Below are positions 7,302-7,379 of a stretch of DNA of 7,379 nt, one piece after another. Positions within the stretch are counted from its first letter, which is position 1. Every line of letters starts with the position of its first letter. Source of the stretch: Holdemanella porci (GTDB lineage Bacteria; Bacillota_I; Bacilli_A; Erysipelotrichales; Erysipelotrichaceae). The notes beneath the pieces were generated by a model. The model ran no database searches, was not told the origin of the DNA, and was given only the letters and a program-made list of their open reading frames with translations. Position numbers and translations under genes: made by a program. The stretch lies in contig NZ_JAHQVB010000083.1 of assembly GCF_019052655.1 (NCBI RefSeq), positions 1 to 7,379 on the forward strand. Reading direction: 5' to 3'.

Positions 7302-7330
7302 TTTACAAGATGGAAATGATTTGATAATAT
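7302..7330 (+). promoter_or_regulatory. rRNA operon promoter
   Basis: TTTACA (7302-7307) and TAATAT (7325-7330) are 17 bp apart, and TG stands one base before the -10 (extended -10, TGATAATAT). An alternative -10, GATAAT (7323-7328), would give a 15 bp spacer. Directly upstream, 7275-7297 is made almost only of A and T, as expected for an UP element that binds the RNA polymerase alpha subunits at rRNA promoters. Initiation near A7336 or G7337 would put the start at the boxB-like hairpin. Confidence 0.65.
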
Positions 7331-7336
7331 AGATGA

Positions 7337-7369
7337 GCACTGCTGAGGTGCAGATGATCTTTGAAAACT
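7337..7369 (+). promoter_or_regulatory. rRNA leader: boxB-like hairpin and boxA antitermination site
   Basis: TGATCTTTGAAAACT (7355-7369) closely matches the boxA of Firmicutes rRNA leaders and spacers (TGnTCTTTGAAAACT), the RNA site bound by NusB-S10 for processive antitermination. Just upstream, GCACT (7337-7341) pairs with GGTGC (7347-7351) around a five-base loop, as a boxB-like hairpin. This arrangement says that an rRNA operon, probably beginning with 16S, lies immediately to the right of the window. Mature rRNA is not in the window. Confidence 0.8.
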
Positions 7370-7379
7370 GAACAGGAAA

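Overview
The window is AT-rich DNA from a low-GC Gram-positive bacterium (Firmicutes/Bacillota). The evidence is strong AGGAGG-type ribosome binding sites, hairpin terminators with U-tracts, TATAAT-type promoters and a Firmicutes-style rRNA leader at the right edge. The mix of housekeeping genes would suit a gut-associated Erysipelotrichia- or Clostridia-like organism, but that placement is a guess, because no 16S sequence is inside the window.

Layout. Positions 1-58 hold no recognisable gene. Positions 59 to about 850 are the decayed 3' part of a group II intron: a 5'-truncated, frameshifted reverse transcriptase/maturase followed by a well-preserved domain V and a short domain VI hairpin. 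The remnant ends right at the ribosome binding site of a MATE-family efflux transporter (873-2216). That gene overlaps by one base with a small cytoplasmic SGNH/GDSL hydrolase (2216-2716), so the two form a translationally coupled pair. On the minus strand lies mntP, a manganese exporter (3291-2728). Its leader (3432-3307) can fold as a divergent yybP-ykoY-type manganese riboswitch whose P1 strand is shared with an intrinsic terminator. Divergent from mntP is a histidine-phosphatase gene (3534-4133). It overlaps tail to tail with a YoaK/DUF1275 membrane protein gene (4758-4087, minus). Next come gdhA, a hexameric glutamate dehydrogenase (6170-4839, minus, own terminator), a small membrane-anchored zinc-ribbon protein (6337-6732, plus) and rpiB, ribose-5-phosphate isomerase B (6795-7241, plus, own terminator). 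The last 80 bases are an rRNA-type promoter with an A/T-rich upstream tract, a boxB-like hairpin and a boxA antitermination element, so an rRNA operon should begin just outside the window.

How the parts relate. This is mostly ordinary core-genome DNA made of short independent transcription units: nitrogen assimilation (gdhA), pentose phosphate metabolism (rpiB), metal homeostasis (mntP) and efflux (MATE). There is no defence island or biosynthetic cluster, and I found no convincing new multi-gene system. The parts most worth a second look are the divergent Mn riboswitch, two operator-like palindromes at the mntP and gdhA promoters, the intron remnant that replaces the promoter region of the MATE gene, and the compact rRNA leader.
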